Part shown: positions 34,401 through 45,232 of the stretch, piece after piece
Position numbering within the stretch: position 1 is the stretch's first letter
Layout of the letters: every line of letters begins with the position of its first letter
Assembly: GCF_028657905.1 (NCBI RefSeq)
Contig: NZ_CP117782.1
Location: 3,100,001-3,164,000 of the forward strand
Origin: Burkholderia sp. FERM BP-3421
GTDB lineage: Bacteria > Pseudomonadota > Gammaproteobacteria > Burkholderiales > Burkholderiaceae
Length of the DNA: 64,000 nucleotides
Direction of reading: 5' to 3'
The notes under the pieces: generated by a model
The model's database searches: none
What the model was told of the DNA's origin: nothing
Seen by the model: the letters and a program-made list of their open reading frames with translations, nothing else
Made by a program: the position numbers and the translations under genes

Positions 34401-34934
34401 ATGGCGGGTCAGGAGGAGCCGATCAATGGGCACGACAAGCACAGCGCACAACGCAGCATCGAACCGGCTGTGAAGCGGCACGCGGCCGCCGCCGACTGGG
34501 ATGCCGAGCAGCAAGACGACAATACAATCGTTCCGCTTACGCGGGCCGAAGCGGAAACGCTGTTCGGGCCGGAGGTAAGCCGACCCTCGCGGGTCACGCC
34601 CTATCGGGTAGTGATCGCGCAAGTGGTTCTGTCCTTGGTTGCAACGCTGGCGTGGTGGCTGTTTTCCTCGAAGCCGCCGGGTGCCGCTGCGCAATCCGCA
34701 TTCCTGGGCGGGGCGATTGGCTGGGTGCCGAGCGCATTGTTCGCGGCGCGTTTGAGGCGGGGCGGTGCCGACTCCGTGATGGGCTGGGTGGTCGGTGAAG
34801 TACTGAAGATGGGCGCGACGATCGCACTGTTTGTGGCGATCGCCGTGTGGTACCCCGGGGTGCACTGGGTACCGCTGCTCGTCACGTACCTGCTCGTGTT
34901 GAAGACGTACTGGATAGCGTTGGCCTGGCGATAG
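34401..34934 (+). CDS. atpI: ATP synthase subunit I
   Basis: 177 residues, with GGAAGG upstream. Membrane helices follow a hydrophilic N-terminal extension of about 75 residues (charged, with AEQQDDNTIVPLTRAEAETLFG), longer than in enteric AtpI. The protein is thought to assist c-ring assembly and Mg2+ handling, and it is not essential. It is the first gene of the atp operon. Confidence 0.92.
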   Translation: MAGQEEPINGHDKHSAQRSIEPAVKRHAAAADWDAEQQDDNTIVPLTRAEAETLFGPEVSRPSRVTPYRVVIAQVVLSLVATLAWWLFSSKPPGAAAQSAFLGGAIGWVPSALFAARLRRGGADSVMGWVVGEVLKMGATIALFVAIAVWYPGVHWVPLLVTYLLVLKTYWIALAWR

Positions 34935-35047
34935 ACTATGAAACCCTGCGCGGTTCGACCGGAACATGCGCAGGCGCGTTCCCGCAATAGAGTGTTGCGG
35001 TGAAGCGGATAGACCGATTTTCGACAATTTGGGTGGCACTAACGATT

Positions 35048-35899
35048 ATGGCAACCAGCGAAGGCTCGCGTGCTCTGGATCCGTCCGAGTACATTGCGCA
35101 CCACTTGCAGAATTTCTCCACCGCGCACCAGACGTCGATTTTCGATATCCATGTCTGGAATCTCGACACGTTGTTCTGGTCGATCGTCTGCGGTCTCGCC
35201 ACGATCCTCATCCTGTACATGGCTGCCCGCAAGGCAACGCCGGGCGTGCCGGGTCGTTTCCAGTGCCTGATCGAAATGATCGTCGAGATGGTCGAAGACC
35301 AGTCGAAGGCGGTCGTGCACGGCAATCGTACCTTCATTGCGCCGCTCGCGCTGACCGTGTTTATCTGGGTCGCGCTGATGAACTCCCTCGACTTCCTGCC
35401 CGTCGACCTGCCGGGTCGCATCATCGGCTGGCTCGGCCTGTCGCAAGTCATCCCGCATCACCGCATCGTCCCGACGGCCGACCTCAACGGCACGCTCGGC
35501 ATCGCACTCGGCGTGTTCGTGCTGATGATCTATTACAGCATCAAGATCAAGGGCCCGGGCGGCTTCGTGCATGAGCTCGTGTCGGCCCCGTTCGGTGCGC
35601 ATCCGCTGCTGTGGATCCCGAACCTCGGCCTGAACATCGTGGAATACGTCGCCAAGACCGTGTCGCTCGGCATGCGGCTGTTCGGCAACATGTATGCAGG
35701 CGAACTGCTGTTCCTGCTGATCGCCCTGCTCGGCAGCATGTGGGGCTTCGGCGCGGACGCGTCGGTGCTCGGCTTCGTCGGCCACATCCTCGCAGGCAGC
35801 ATCTGGGCGGTCTTCCACATCCTTATCGTGTTGCTGCAAGCGTTCATCTTCATGATGCTGACGCTGGTGTATCTCGGTCAGGCGCACGAGTCGCACTAA
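35048..35899 (+). CDS. atpB: ATP synthase F0 subunit a
   Basis: 283 residues from ATG 35048 (MATSEGSRALDPSEYIAHHL), the start used by close relatives; an earlier in-frame start at 35000 would add 16 residues. The essential arginine region is in KTVSLGMRLFGNMYAGELLFLLIALL. It forms the proton half-channels against the c-ring in the inner membrane. Confidence 0.97.
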   Translation: MATSEGSRALDPSEYIAHHLQNFSTAHQTSIFDIHVWNLDTLFWSIVCGLATILILYMAARKATPGVPGRFQCLIEMIVEMVEDQSKAVVHGNRTFIAPLALTVFIWVALMNSLDFLPVDLPGRIIGWLGLSQVIPHHRIVPTADLNGTLGIALGVFVLMIYYSIKIKGPGGFVHELVSAPFGAHPLLWIPNLGLNIVEYVAKTVSLGMRLFGNMYAGELLFLLIALLGSMWGFGADASVLGFVGHILAGSIWAVFHILIVLLQAFIFMMLTLVYLGQAHESH

Positions 35900-35975
35900 G
35901 CGGCCGGACGAATCAAGCAGGTTTGTTTTTAGTTTTTTTAATTCCAGTTCCAAGTCTTTTCACAAAGGAGTGATC

Positions 35976-36245
35976 ATGCAAGCTTTCATCGCCAACATCC
36001 AGGGTCTGACCGCTATCGGCATCGGTATCATCATCGGCCTGGGTGCAATCGGCGCCTGTATCGGTATCGGTCTGATGGGTGGCAAGTACATCGAAGCATG
36101 TGCACGTCAGCCTGAACTGATCAACCCGCTGCAAACCAAGATGTTCCTGCTGGCGGGCCTGATCGATGCAGCGTTCCTGATTGGCGTTGGTGTGGCAATG
36201 CTGTTTGCATTCGCGAACCCGCTCCTGTCGAAGCTCGCAGGCTAA
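35976..36245 (+). CDS. atpE: ATP synthase F0 subunit c
   Basis: 89 residues, two helices joined by the RQPE loop (44-47). The proton-carrying carboxylate is Asp64 in GLIDAAFLIG. The glycine-rich first helix (IGIIIGLGAIGACIGIGLMGG) packs the ring. AAAGGAG precedes ATG 35976. Confidence 0.98.
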   Translation: MQAFIANIQGLTAIGIGIIIGLGAIGACIGIGLMGGKYIEACARQPELINPLQTKMFLLAGLIDAAFLIGVGVAMLFAFANPLLSKLAG

Positions 36246-36372
36246 GGTTCCTCGGAAGCATTGCGCCAGCGATCGCCGGCGCAGGGTGGAACGGAAGACG
36301 AGCGCCAATCGAACTCACATTCGACGCGCTCCTCCTCGTTTCAATTTCCGGAATAGCAGATAAGGAAACACC

Positions 36373-36843
36373 GTGAATCTCAACGCAACCCTGTTTGCGC
36401 AAATGGTCGTGTTCCTGATCCTCGCGTGGTTCACGATGAAATTCGTGTGGCCGCCGTTGATCAACGCCCTCGACGAGCGCTCGAAGAAAATTGCCGACGG
36501 CCTCTCCGCCGCGGAAAAGGGTCAGGCGGAACTCGCAGCGGCGCACAAGCGCGTCGATCAGGAACTCGCGCAGGCCCGTAACGACGGTCAACAACGCGTT
36601 GCCGAAGCTGAAAAGCGCGCGCAGTCGGTCGCCGAAGAAATCAAGGCGCAAGCCCATGCCGAAGCCGCCCGCATCATCGCCCAGGCGAAGGCGGACGCGG
36701 ATCAGCAAATCGTGAAGGCCCGTGAAACGCTGCGCGGCGAAGTCGCCACGCTGGCGGTCAAGGGCGCCGAGCAGATCCTGAAGCGCGAAGTCGATCAAAC
36801 GGCCCACGCCGAACTGCTGAATCAACTGAAAGCCGAGCTCTGA
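36373..36843 (+). CDS. atpF: ATP synthase F0 subunit b
   Basis: 156 residues from a GTG at 36373, after AAGGAAA. One N-terminal membrane helix (ATLFAQMVVFLILAWFTM) is followed by a long Ala/Glu/Lys-rich coiled coil that forms the peripheral stalk. It ends two bases before atpH. Confidence 0.97.
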   Translation: MNLNATLFAQMVVFLILAWFTMKFVWPPLINALDERSKKIADGLSAAEKGQAELAAAHKRVDQELAQARNDGQQRVAEAEKRAQSVAEEIKAQAHAEAARIIAQAKADADQQIVKARETLRGEVATLAVKGAEQILKREVDQTAHAELLNQLKAEL

Positions 36844-36845
36844 TC

Positions 36846-37385
36846 ATGGCCGAACTTGCAACCATCGCCCGCCCTTACGCAGAAGCGCTGTTCCGCGTGG
36901 CCGAGGGTGGTGATATCGCCGCCTGGTCCACGCTCGTGCAAGAGCTGGCTCAGGTTGCGCACCTGCCCGAAGTGCTGTCCGTCGCGTCGAGCCCGAAAGT
37001 GAGCCGCGCGCAGGTCAACGAGCTGCTGCTCGCCGCGGTGAAATCGCCGCTGGCAGCCAGCGTGGAAGCGAAGAACTTCGTGCAGATGCTGGTCGAAAAT
37101 CACCGTATCGCGCTGCTGCCGGAAATCTCCACGCAGTTCGACGAGCTGAAGAACGCGCGCGAAGGCGCGGCAGACGTGCAGATCGTCAGCGCGTTTCCGC
37201 TCGAAGGCGCACAGCTCACCGAACTCATCGCCAACCTTGAACGCAAGTTCAAGCGCAAGCTGAAGCCGACGGTCGAGATCGATTCGTCGCTGATCGGCGG
37301 CGTGCGCGTGACGGTCGGTGACGAAGTGCTCGATACCTCGGTCCGCGCGCGGCTCGCCAGCATGCAGACAGCCTTGAGCGCTTGA
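36846..37385 (+). CDS. atpH: ATP synthase F1 subunit delta
   Basis: 179 residues. The N-terminal helical domain begins MAELATIARPYAEALFRVA. The C-terminal region is the family KLKPTVEIDSSLIGGVRVTVGDEVLDTSVRARL. It links the top of F1 to subunit b. Confidence 0.97.
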   Translation: MAELATIARPYAEALFRVAEGGDIAAWSTLVQELAQVAHLPEVLSVASSPKVSRAQVNELLLAAVKSPLAASVEAKNFVQMLVENHRIALLPEISTQFDELKNAREGAADVQIVSAFPLEGAQLTELIANLERKFKRKLKPTVEIDSSLIGGVRVTVGDEVLDTSVRARLASMQTALSA

Positions 37386-37433
37386 GCGCCCAGGCAGCCG
37401 GCACGCAACAGAATTGACTATCAGGAGCGAATA

Positions 37434-38975
<1,542 letters not shown>

Positions 38976-39044
38976 TCCGCGAGTGACACACTGAGGCTGC
39001 GCGGGGGCTGACGCACCCGCGCCGCTTCGGTCAAGGAGCAAGCT

Positions 39045-39920
39045 ATGGCTGGAATGAAGGAAATTCGCGGCAAGATCAAGAGCGTGCAGAACACGCGCAA
39101 GATCACGAAGGCGATGGAGATGGTGGCCGCATCGAAGATGCGCCGCGCGCAGGAACGCATGCGCGCCGCGCGTCCGTACGCGGACAAGGTCCGTGCCATC
39201 GCCTCGCACATGAGCCGTGCGAACCCGGAGTACCGCCACCCGTTCGTGGTGGCGAACGACGGCGCGAAGACGGCCGGCATCATCCTCGTCACGACGGACA
39301 AGGGGTTGTGCGGCGGGCTGAACACCAACGTGCTGCGCGCGACGGTGCAGAAGTTCAAGGAGCTGGAAGAGAAGGGCCAGAAGGTCGAAGCCACCGCGAT
39401 CGGCGGCAAGGGCCTCGGCTTCCTGAACCGCTTCGGCGCGAAGGTGATGTCGCAGGTCTCGCATCTCGGCGACACCCCGCATCTCGACAAGCTGATCGGC
39501 GCCGTGAAGACGCAGCTCGATCTGTACTCGGAAGGCAAGCTGTCAGCGGTTTATATCGCGTACACGCGCTTCGTCAACACGATGAAGCAGGAAGCGGTGA
39601 TCGAACAGCTGCTGCCGCTGTCGTCGGAGCACTTCGAGGCGAATGACGGCACGCCGTCGACGTCGTGGGACTACATCTACGAGCCGGACGCGCAGGCCGT
39701 CGTCGACGAACTGCTCGTGCGTTACGTCGAGGCGCTGGTGTACCAGGCCGTCGCGGAGAACATGGCGTCCGAGCAATCGGCGCGGATGGTCGCGATGAAG
39801 GCCGCGTCCGACAACGCGAAGACGGTGATCAGCGAACTGCAGCTCGTGTACAACAAGAGCCGTCAGGCCGCGATTACGAAAGAACTGTCGGAGATCGTCG
39901 GCGGCGCAGCCGCTGTTTAA
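39045..39920 (+). CDS. atpG: ATP synthase F1 subunit gamma
   Basis: 291 residues. The N-terminal coiled coil (MAGMKEIRGKIKSVQNTRKI) and the C-terminal helix (ARMVAMKAASDNAKTVISEL) form the rotating shaft. TTDKGLCGGLN is the family motif. Confidence 0.98.
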   Translation: MAGMKEIRGKIKSVQNTRKITKAMEMVAASKMRRAQERMRAARPYADKVRAIASHMSRANPEYRHPFVVANDGAKTAGIILVTTDKGLCGGLNTNVLRATVQKFKELEEKGQKVEATAIGGKGLGFLNRFGAKVMSQVSHLGDTPHLDKLIGAVKTQLDLYSEGKLSAVYIAYTRFVNTMKQEAVIEQLLPLSSEHFEANDGTPSTSWDYIYEPDAQAVVDELLVRYVEALVYQAVAENMASEQSARMVAMKAASDNAKTVISELQLVYNKSRQAAITKELSEIVGGAAAV

Positions 39921-39986
39921 GCGGGCGCCCGGAACGACAACTGCGCCCTTGCGCGAGTAAAGAATCAGGTATTTAAAGGAAAAGCG

Positions 39987-41381
39987 ATGAGTACTGCTGC
40001 TTTGGTAGAAGGCAAGATCGTACAGTGCATCGGCGCCGTTATCGACGTGGAATTCCCGCGCGACAGCATGCCGAAGATCTACGACGCGCTCATTCTCGAT
40101 GGCTCGGAACTGACGCTCGAAGTCCAGCAGCAGCTGGGCGACGGCGTGGTCCGCACCATCTGTCTGGGTGCATCCGACGGCCTGCGCCGCGGTCTGGTGG
40201 TGAAGAACACGCGGAAGCCGATCTCGGTGCCGGTCGGCAAGCCGACCCTCGGCCGGATCATGGACGTGCTCGGCCGTCCGATCGACGAAGCGGGCCCGAT
40301 CGAAAGCGAAACGACGCGTTCGATCCACCAGAAGGCGCCGGCGTTCGACGAACTGTCGCCGTCGACCGAACTGCTCGAAACCGGCATCAAGGTCATCGAC
40401 CTGATCTGCCCGTTCGCGAAGGGCGGCAAGGTCGGTCTGTTCGGTGGTGCAGGGGTGGGCAAGACCGTCAACATGATGGAGCTCATCAACAACATCGCGA
40501 AGGAGCACGGCGGTTACTCCGTGTTCGCGGGCGTGGGCGAGCGTACCCGTGAAGGGAACGACTTCTACCACGAAATGAAGGACTCGAACGTTCTCGACAA
40601 GGTCGCGCTCGTGTACGGCCAGATGAACGAGCCGCCGGGCAACCGTCTGCGCGTCGCGCTGACCGGCCTGACGATGGCCGAGCACTTCCGTGACGAAGGC
40701 CTCGACGTGCTGTTCTTCGTCGACAACATCTACCGTTTCACGCTGGCCGGTACCGAAGTGTCGGCACTGCTCGGCCGGATGCCGTCGGCCGTGGGCTATC
40801 AGCCGACGCTGGCTGAAGAAATGGGCAAGCTGCAGGAACGGATCACGTCGACCAAGACGGGCTCGATCACGTCGGTCCAGGCCGTGTACGTCCCTGCGGA
40901 TGACTTGACCGACCCGTCGCCGGCGACCACCTTCGGTCACTTGGACGCAACCGTCGTGCTGTCGCGTGACATCGCCTCGCTGGGTATCTACCCGGCAGTC
41001 GATCCGCTCGATTCGACCTCGCGCCAGATCGACCCGAACGTGATCGGCGAAGAGCACTACACGATCACGCGCGGCGTGCAGCAGACGCTGCAGCGCTACA
41101 AGGAACTGCGCGACATCATCGCGATTCTGGGCATGGACGAACTGTCGCCGGAAGACAAGCTGTCGGTCGCGCGCGCGCGGAAGATCCAGCGTTTCCTGTC
41201 GCAGCCGTTCCACGTCGCGGAAGTGTTCACGGGCTCGCCGGGCAAGTACGTGCCGCTGAAGGAAACGATCCGTGGCTTCAAGATGATCGTCGACGGCGAG
41301 TGCGACCACCTGCCGGAACAAGCGTTCTACATGGTCGGCACGATCGACGAAGCCTTCGAGAAGGCCAAGAAGATCCAGTAA
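39987..41381 (+). CDS. atpD: ATP synthase F1 subunit beta
   Basis: 464 residues. The catalytic Walker A is GGAGVGKTV near residue 152, with catalytic glutamate in GVGERTREGND. The DELSPED motif replaces the common DELSEED lever near residue 384. Confidence 0.99.
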   Translation: MSTAALVEGKIVQCIGAVIDVEFPRDSMPKIYDALILDGSELTLEVQQQLGDGVVRTICLGASDGLRRGLVVKNTRKPISVPVGKPTLGRIMDVLGRPIDEAGPIESETTRSIHQKAPAFDELSPSTELLETGIKVIDLICPFAKGGKVGLFGGAGVGKTVNMMELINNIAKEHGGYSVFAGVGERTREGNDFYHEMKDSNVLDKVALVYGQMNEPPGNRLRVALTGLTMAEHFRDEGLDVLFFVDNIYRFTLAGTEVSALLGRMPSAVGYQPTLAEEMGKLQERITSTKTGSITSVQAVYVPADDLTDPSPATTFGHLDATVVLSRDIASLGIYPAVDPLDSTSRQIDPNVIGEEHYTITRGVQQTLQRYKELRDIIAILGMDELSPEDKLSVARARKIQRFLSQPFHVAEVFTGSPGKYVPLKETIRGFKMIVDGECDHLPEQAFYMVGTIDEAFEKAKKIQ

Positions 41382-41497
41382 GGGTTCGAGTGGTCGCATG
41401 CTGGCGCAGTACCGGCCGGGATTATTAGTCCGACTGTTATCCCGGGCGGTTGCGCCGGCCGCAATACGCTCAACCCGTGCATGAGATTGGAGTCGAT

Positions 41498-41923
41498 ATG
41501 GCAACCATCAAAGTAGACGTCGTCAGCGCGGAAGAGGAAATCTTCTCGGGCCAGGCGAAATTCGTCGCGCTGCCGGGCGAAACGGGTGAGCTGGGCATTC
41601 TGCCGGGCCACACGCCGCTCATCACCCGGATCCGTCCGGGCGCAGTGCGCATCGAGGTCGAGAGCGGCAGCGAGGAATTCGTGTTCGTCGCCGGCGGCAT
41701 TCTCGAGGTGCAGCCGGGCGCCGTGACGGTGCTCGCCGACACCGCGATCCGCGGCAAGGATCTCGACGCGGCGAAAGCCGAGGAAGCGCGCAAGCGCGCG
41801 GAAGAAACGCTGCAGAACGCGAAATCGGATCTCGACCTCGCGAAGGCGCAGTCGGAGCTGGCCACCGCGATGGCGCAGCTCGAGGCGATCCAGCGTCTCG
41901 CGAAGATCCGCAGCAAGCACTAA
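41498..41923 (+). CDS. atpC: ATP synthase F1 subunit epsilon
   Basis: 141 residues from ATG 41498 with TTGGAG upstream. A beta-sandwich N-domain (GETGELGILPGHTPLITRI) and a C-terminal helical hairpin that can inhibit rotation. It is the last atp gene, followed by a terminator. Confidence 0.98.
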   Translation: MATIKVDVVSAEEEIFSGQAKFVALPGETGELGILPGHTPLITRIRPGAVRIEVESGSEEFVFVAGGILEVQPGAVTVLADTAIRGKDLDAAKAEEARKRAEETLQNAKSDLDLAKAQSELATAMAQLEAIQRLAKIRSKH

Positions 41924-41946
41924 GCGCGCGGTTCCGCATCACGAAC

Positions 41947-41972
41947 AAGAGCAGCCTTCGGGCTGCTCTTTT
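41947..41972 (+). terminator. Rho-independent terminator of the atp operon
   Basis: AAGAGCAGCC (41947-41956) and GGCTGCTCTT (41961-41970) pair around a TTCG tetraloop, 24 bp after atpC. The T tract is short (TTTT, 41969-41972). Confidence 0.88.
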
Positions 41973-42069
41973 CGTTGGCGCGCCCGGGTAACACTTGATG
42001 TCGGGCGATCGTAAGGGGATGGCACAATGGCCGGATAACGACGGTAGATTCCTCTCGCGGAGACAGCAT

Positions 42070-43797
42070 ATGGCGGCAGTCCAAGGCAGCAACGCGCTCA
42101 TCGCGCCCCAGGGCGGTGTTTCGTATGTCCGCGGCGCCACCGACGCGCCCTTGAACGAGGCCACGATCGGCGCGTTCCTGGCCGACGCCGCGCGGCGTTT
42201 CCCGGACCGGCCGGCGGTCGTGTTCCGCGAGCAGCAGGTGCGCTGGACCTGGCGCGAGTTCGTCGCCGAAGTCGATGTGCTTGCCGCGGGCTTCCTCGCG
42301 CTCGGCGTCGGCAAGGGCGACCGGGTCGGCATCTGGTCGCCCAACCGGGTCGAGTGGCTGCTCACCCAGTTCGCGACCGCGCGGATCGGCGCGATCCTCG
42401 TCAACATCAATCCCGCCTATCGGCTCGCGGAACTCGAATACGCGCTGAACAAGGTCGGCTGCACGCTGCTCGTCGCCGCGGAGCGCTTCAAGACCACCAC
42501 GTATGCCGAGATGCTCGAGGAGATCGCGCCCGAGCTGGCCGGCGATGCGCCGGGCGCGCTGCACGCGGCGCGCGTGCCGGCGCTGCGCACGGTCGTGTCG
42601 ATGGCGGACGTCGCGCCGCGCGGCATGCTGAGCTTCGCCGAGCTGCTGGCGCGCGGCCGCGCCGCGCACGATCCCGCGCGGCTCGATGCGCTCGGCGCGA
42701 CGCTCGCGTCGGACGAGCCGATCAACATCCAGTTCACGAGCGGCACGACGGGCAGCCCGAAAGGGGCGACGCTCACGCACCGCAACGTCGTCAACAACGC
42801 CGGTTCGATCGCGCGCGTGATGAAGCTCACCGAACACGACGCGCTGTGCATTCCGGTGCCGCTGTACCACTGTTTCGGGATGGTGCTGGCGGTGCTCGCC
42901 TGTGTGTCGGCGGGCGCGAAGATGGTGTTTCCGGGCGAGGCGTTCGAGCCGGGCGCGGCGCTCGCGGCGGTCGCCGAGGAGCGCTGCACCGCGCTGCACG
43001 GCGTGCCGACGATGTTCATCGCGGAACTCGATCACCCCGAGTTCGAGCGCTTCGACCTCGGCTCGCTGCGCACCGGCATCATGGCGGGCTCGCCGTGCCC
43101 GATCGAGACCATGAAGCGGGTGGTGTCGACGATGCACATGGCCGAGGTGACGATCGCCTACGGGATGACGGAAACGAGCCCGGTGTCGTTCCAGAGCACG
43201 ACCACCGATTCGCTCGAGAAGCGCACCACGACCGTCGGCCGGATCCAGCCGCATCTCGAGGCGAAGATCGTCGATCCGCTCGGCGCGATTGTGCCGGTCG
43301 GCGCGACGGGCGAGCTGTGCACGAAGGGCTATTCGGTGATGCAGGGCTACTGGGGCGACGAGGCGAAGACGGCCGAGGTGATCGTCGACGGCTGGATGCA
43401 CACCGGCGATCTCGCGACGCTCGACGAGGAGGGCTTCTGCAACATCGTCGGCCGCCTGAAGGACATGCTGATCCGCGGCGGGGAGAACATCTATCCGCGC
43501 GAGATCGAGGAGTTCCTGTTCCGGCATCCGAAGATCCAGAGCGTGCAGGTGTTCGGCGTGCCCGATGCGAAGTACGGCGAGGAGGTGTGTGCGTGGGTCG
43601 TGCTGCGCGCGGGCGAGGCGATGAGTGACGACGAGCTGCGCGAGTTTTGCCGCGGCCAGATCGCGCACTACAAGGTGCCGCGCTATGTGCGCTTCGTCGA
43701 CGCGCTACCGATGACGGTGACGGGCAAGGTGCAGAAGTTCGTGATGCGCGACCGGATGATCGAGGAATTGCACCTCGACGTGCCGAAAACGGCCTGA
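42070..43797 (+). CDS. Acyl-CoA synthetase (AMP-forming)
   Basis: 575 residues from ATG 42070 (MAAVQGSNAL), with GGAGA upstream; an in-frame ATG at 41998 is less likely. The AMP-binding P-loop is FTSGTTGSPKGATLTH. The adenine motif is YGMTETSP, the hinge region GRLKDMLIRGGENIYPREIEE, and the acylation lysine lies near VTGKVQKF. It activates a carboxylic acid with ATP and CoA; medium-chain fatty acids are the usual guess for this subgroup. It stands alone after the atp terminator. Confidence 0.92.
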   Translation: MAAVQGSNALIAPQGGVSYVRGATDAPLNEATIGAFLADAARRFPDRPAVVFREQQVRWTWREFVAEVDVLAAGFLALGVGKGDRVGIWSPNRVEWLLTQFATARIGAILVNINPAYRLAELEYALNKVGCTLLVAAERFKTTTYAEMLEEIAPELAGDAPGALHAARVPALRTVVSMADVAPRGMLSFAELLARGRAAHDPARLDALGATLASDEPINIQFTSGTTGSPKGATLTHRNVVNNAGSIARVMKLTEHDALCIPVPLYHCFGMVLAVLACVSAGAKMVFPGEAFEPGAALAAVAEERCTALHGVPTMFIAELDHPEFERFDLGSLRTGIMAGSPCPIETMKRVVSTMHMAEVTIAYGMTETSPVSFQSTTTDSLEKRTTTVGRIQPHLEAKIVDPLGAIVPVGATGELCTKGYSVMQGYWGDEAKTAEVIVDGWMHTGDLATLDEEGFCNIVGRLKDMLIRGGENIYPREIEEFLFRHPKIQSVQVFGVPDAKYGEEVCAWVVLRAGEAMSDDELREFCRGQIAHYKVPRYVRFVDALPMTVTGKVQKFVMRDRMIEELHLDVPKTA

Positions 43798-43836
43798 GCG
43801 GCCGGGCCCGCTGCCTGTCGACGTTTTCAACGGACG

Positions 43837-43862
43837 AAAAAAAGCGGGCTTATTAGCCCGCT
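43837..43862 (-). terminator. Rho-independent terminator on the minus strand
   Basis: Read on the minus strand, AGCGGGCT (43862-43855) and AGCCCGCT (43850-43843) pair over a 4-nt loop, then seven T (43843-43837). On the plus strand the stem would be followed by A, so it works only in the minus direction. It could end the structured RNA at 43873-44040 and/or the pheC transcript. Confidence 0.88.
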
Positions 43863-44045
43863 AAAAACCACACGCTACGGGGTTAGCGCGAGGAGACCAT
43901 CGGTGAAGCGCATCGGTATGAGCCGACCACGACTTCAACAAGGATGCCCCTTAGAAGGGATTCGGCACGAGGCCGACGGACATGAGGTGTGCTTTGCATC
44001 CGCTCACACTCGGCACACCAGACCGCATCCGTGTTGAAACCGTGA
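43837..44045 (-). ncRNA. Candidate structured RNA between the acyl-CoA synthetase gene and pheC
   Basis: This stretch has no open frame of note, but many inverted repeats. TTCAACAAGGATGC (43934-43947) pairs with GCATCCGTGTTGAA (44025-44038) with one mismatch. Inside are GGTGTGC (43986-43992) with GCACACC (44013-44019), TCGGC (43962-43966) with GCCGA (43972-43976), and CCCTT (43948-43952) with AAGGG (43955-43959). Outside is CGCTA (43873-43877) with TAGCG (43884-43888). The minus-strand terminator at 43837-43862 sets the likely direction. I do not recognise 6S, tmRNA, SRP or RNase P RNA. It could be one of the reported beta-proteobacterial small RNAs. Confidence 0.45.
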
Positions 44046-44307
44046 GAGGCATTGTGGGCGAATTAGGCAGGCCGCGCGGTAACAAAGTGTTTCAGGTTGT
44101 AACGCCCGCCAGATAAGGCTCTCCGGGATTTTTTACTGTCCTCTATGTGATAAAAAGTCATTTTTACCGCCATATTGGATGCATTTTCCGCATTGAATCG
44201 GGTGAATGTTTATTCTCCTGTCGCGCGGGTGGTGCCGGCGCCTGGCGGGCGCCGTCGGATATCCGTGAATTCGTGATCGGGTGAGCGCGGCAGGGCCGCG
44301 CGACGGA

Positions 44308-45084
44308 CTACTTGAGCCAGCGATCGGAGATCGCGCGATACGCGCCGGTCTCGCGCGCGAGGTGCAGCCACTGGTCGACGTACTGCTGGAACACCACGTC
44401 GCCACGCGGCAGCATGTAGGCCTTTTCGCCGTACTGGAACGGCTGGTCCGGGTGCACGGCGCACAGCCCCGGGTTGAGCTTCTGCTGCAGCCGGGTCTCG
44501 GAGGCGTCGGTCACCATCACGTCCGCGCGGCCGGCGAGGATTTCCTTGAAGATCGTCACGTTGTCCGGGTAGACGGTGAGATTCGCGTGGGTGAAGAACT
44601 GCTTCGCGAAGCGCTCGTTGGTGCCGCCCGGATTCACGATCACGCGGGTCGACGGCTGGTCGATCTGTGCGACGGTTTGATACTTGTCGACGTCCGCGCA
44701 GCGCACGATCGGCGTCTTGCCGTCGATCGCGTACGGCGCGCTGAAGAACACGCGCTTCTGGCGCTCCAGCGTGGCCGACACGCCGCCCACGGCGATGTCG
44801 CAGCGCGCGATGAAGTCGTCGGTGAGCGTCGGCCAGCTGGTCTTCACGAAGCTGGCCTTCACGCCGAGCGACTTCGCGAGCGATTCGGCCATGTCGATGT
44901 CGATGCCCTCGAAGCGGCCGTCGGCGCGCGCAGATGAATACGGCTTGTAGTCCCCGGTGGTGCAGATGCGCAGCGCGCCGCGCGCGAGCACGTCGTCGAG
45001 CCGCGACGGCGCGGCGTCCTGGGCGCCGGCGTGGCCTGCGGCGCAGGCGAGCGCCGCGCCGAGCGCGATCAGCGAGTGTTTCAT
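44308..45084 (-). CDS. pheC: Periplasmic cyclohexadienyl dehydratase (PheC-like)
   Basis: 258 residues from ATG 45084, with a signal peptide ending HAGAQ (about residue 21). The fold is a solute-binding-protein type. However, the string SRLDDVLARGALRICTTGDYKPY, then TSWPTLTDDF, INPGGTNERFAK-like VNPGGTNE, VYPDNVTIF and LCAVHPDQPF closely follows Pseudomonas PheC. PheC converts prephenate or arogenate to phenylpyruvate or phenylalanine in the periplasm. A simple amino-acid binding protein is the alternative. The transcript likely ends at 43837. Confidence 0.85.
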   Translation of the reverse strand: MKHSLIALGAALACAAGHAGAQDAAPSRLDDVLARGALRICTTGDYKPYSSARADGRFEGIDIDMAESLAKSLGVKASFVKTSWPTLTDDFIARCDIAVGGVSATLERQKRVFFSAPYAIDGKTPIVRCADVDKYQTVAQIDQPSTRVIVNPGGTNERFAKQFFTHANLTVYPDNVTIFKEILAGRADVMVTDASETRLQQKLNPGLCAVHPDQPFQYGEKAYMLPRGDVVFQQYVDQWLHLARETGAYRAISDRWLK

Positions 45085-45232
45085 GGAGTCTCCTTGCAAA
45101 CGGGCCTGGGGAAGCGCCCGATCATAACGGAGCCGCCCCGCGCGTCATATGGACGCGAAGCGCGGGGCGGGCGCGGGCGGCGGGCCGCTGTCCGGTAGAA
45201 TGCCCCTTTGCTTTCGCTTCGTCGGATTCACC

